Assembly: GCA_021792315.1 (NCBI GenBank)
Contig: JAJYUX010000050.1
Span: 1 to 12,278 of the forward strand
Length of the DNA stretch: 12,278 nucleotides
Reading direction: 5' to 3'
Origin: an archaeon
Lineage (GTDB): Archaea; Thermoproteota; Nitrososphaeria; Nitrososphaerales; CADDZS01
The notes beneath the pieces are model-generated. The model had not been told where the DNA came from. It saw nothing but the letters and a program-made list of their open reading frames with translations, and made no database searches. This document shows positions 12,205 to 12,278 of the stretch, in pieces (within the stretch, counting starts at the first letter, position 1; every line of letters begins with the position of its first letter). The translations under genes and the position numbers were made by a program.

Positions 12205-12278
12205 ATGAATGAAGAAGAGGATGTTTCCGATCGATCGCGGACCATTCAGGCCAGCCTGAACTCGATCGTAGACAGTTC
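12205..12278 (+). CDS. Probable 5' end of a gene cut by the window edge
   Basis: ATG at 12205 opens a frame of 24 codons with no stop up to the window end. The peptide starts MNEEEDVSDRS and continues with a helix-like TIQASLNSIVDS. The acidic N-terminus and amphipathic helix look protein-like, and no other gene occupies this stretch. No clear Shine-Dalgarno site or TATA box is seen. Too short for a family call. Confidence 0.4.
   Translation, partial: MNEEEDVSDRSRTIQASLNSIVDS

Noticed and set aside
1..12278. CRISPR arrays, insertion sequences, tRNA or rRNA genes
   Set aside because: No regular repeat-spacer series, transposase, tRNA-like TpsiC/anticodon pattern or rRNA stretch was seen on either strand.

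Overview
The window looks archaeal. Several start codons lie 25-30 bp downstream of a TATA-like box A, so many transcripts would be leaderless or nearly so. TTG and GTG starts are common and strong Shine-Dalgarno sites are rare. The ferredoxin at 2167-2601 has the zinc-ferredoxin layout known from Thermoplasma and Sulfolobus. A Thermoplasmata-like or other acidophilic/TACK archaeon is my best guess; the lineage cannot be fixed from this sequence alone.

Layout: 108-1646 (minus) holds an AlkA-type DNA glycosylase and an upstream divergent Nudix protein. 1824-1985 (plus) encodes a 53-residue CxxC/CxxC protein, followed by the convergent zinc ferredoxin (2167-2601, minus). A gene-poor stretch (2602-3297) carries a 42-bp inverted-repeat element also found at the left edge (26-67). 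From 3298 to 7367 all genes are on plus: an unknown helical protein, an AhpD-like protein, a hemerythrin, an ArsC/Spx-like protein, and a 580-residue NnrS-like membrane protein fused to a Ddn-like split-barrel domain. From 7484 to 10103 all genes are on minus: a small zinc-finger-like protein, two hemerythrins, a SUOX-fold molybdopterin protein, and a fourth hemerythrin that leads an operon with the SUOX gene. A gene-poor stretch follows, then a DUF998-like membrane protein (10819-11808, minus), a 396-bp gap, and a probable gene running off the right edge.

Two points stand out. First, four hemerythrins, NnrS, AhpD, a Spx/ArsC-like protein and a possible F420/flavin split-barrel reductase sit together, which suggests an island for reactive nitrogen, oxygen or thiol stress (inference). 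Second, a 16-bp palindrome, CCCAAA-N4-TTTGGG, occurs twice perfectly, once with one mismatch and once with two. Two weaker matches lie at AhpD and the first hemerythrin. In most cases it sits exactly 8 bp upstream of a box A-like element and about 40-53 bp upstream of a start codon. I read this as a shared operator tying small zinc proteins, AhpD and hemerythrins into one local regulon; the regulator is not recognisable in the window.
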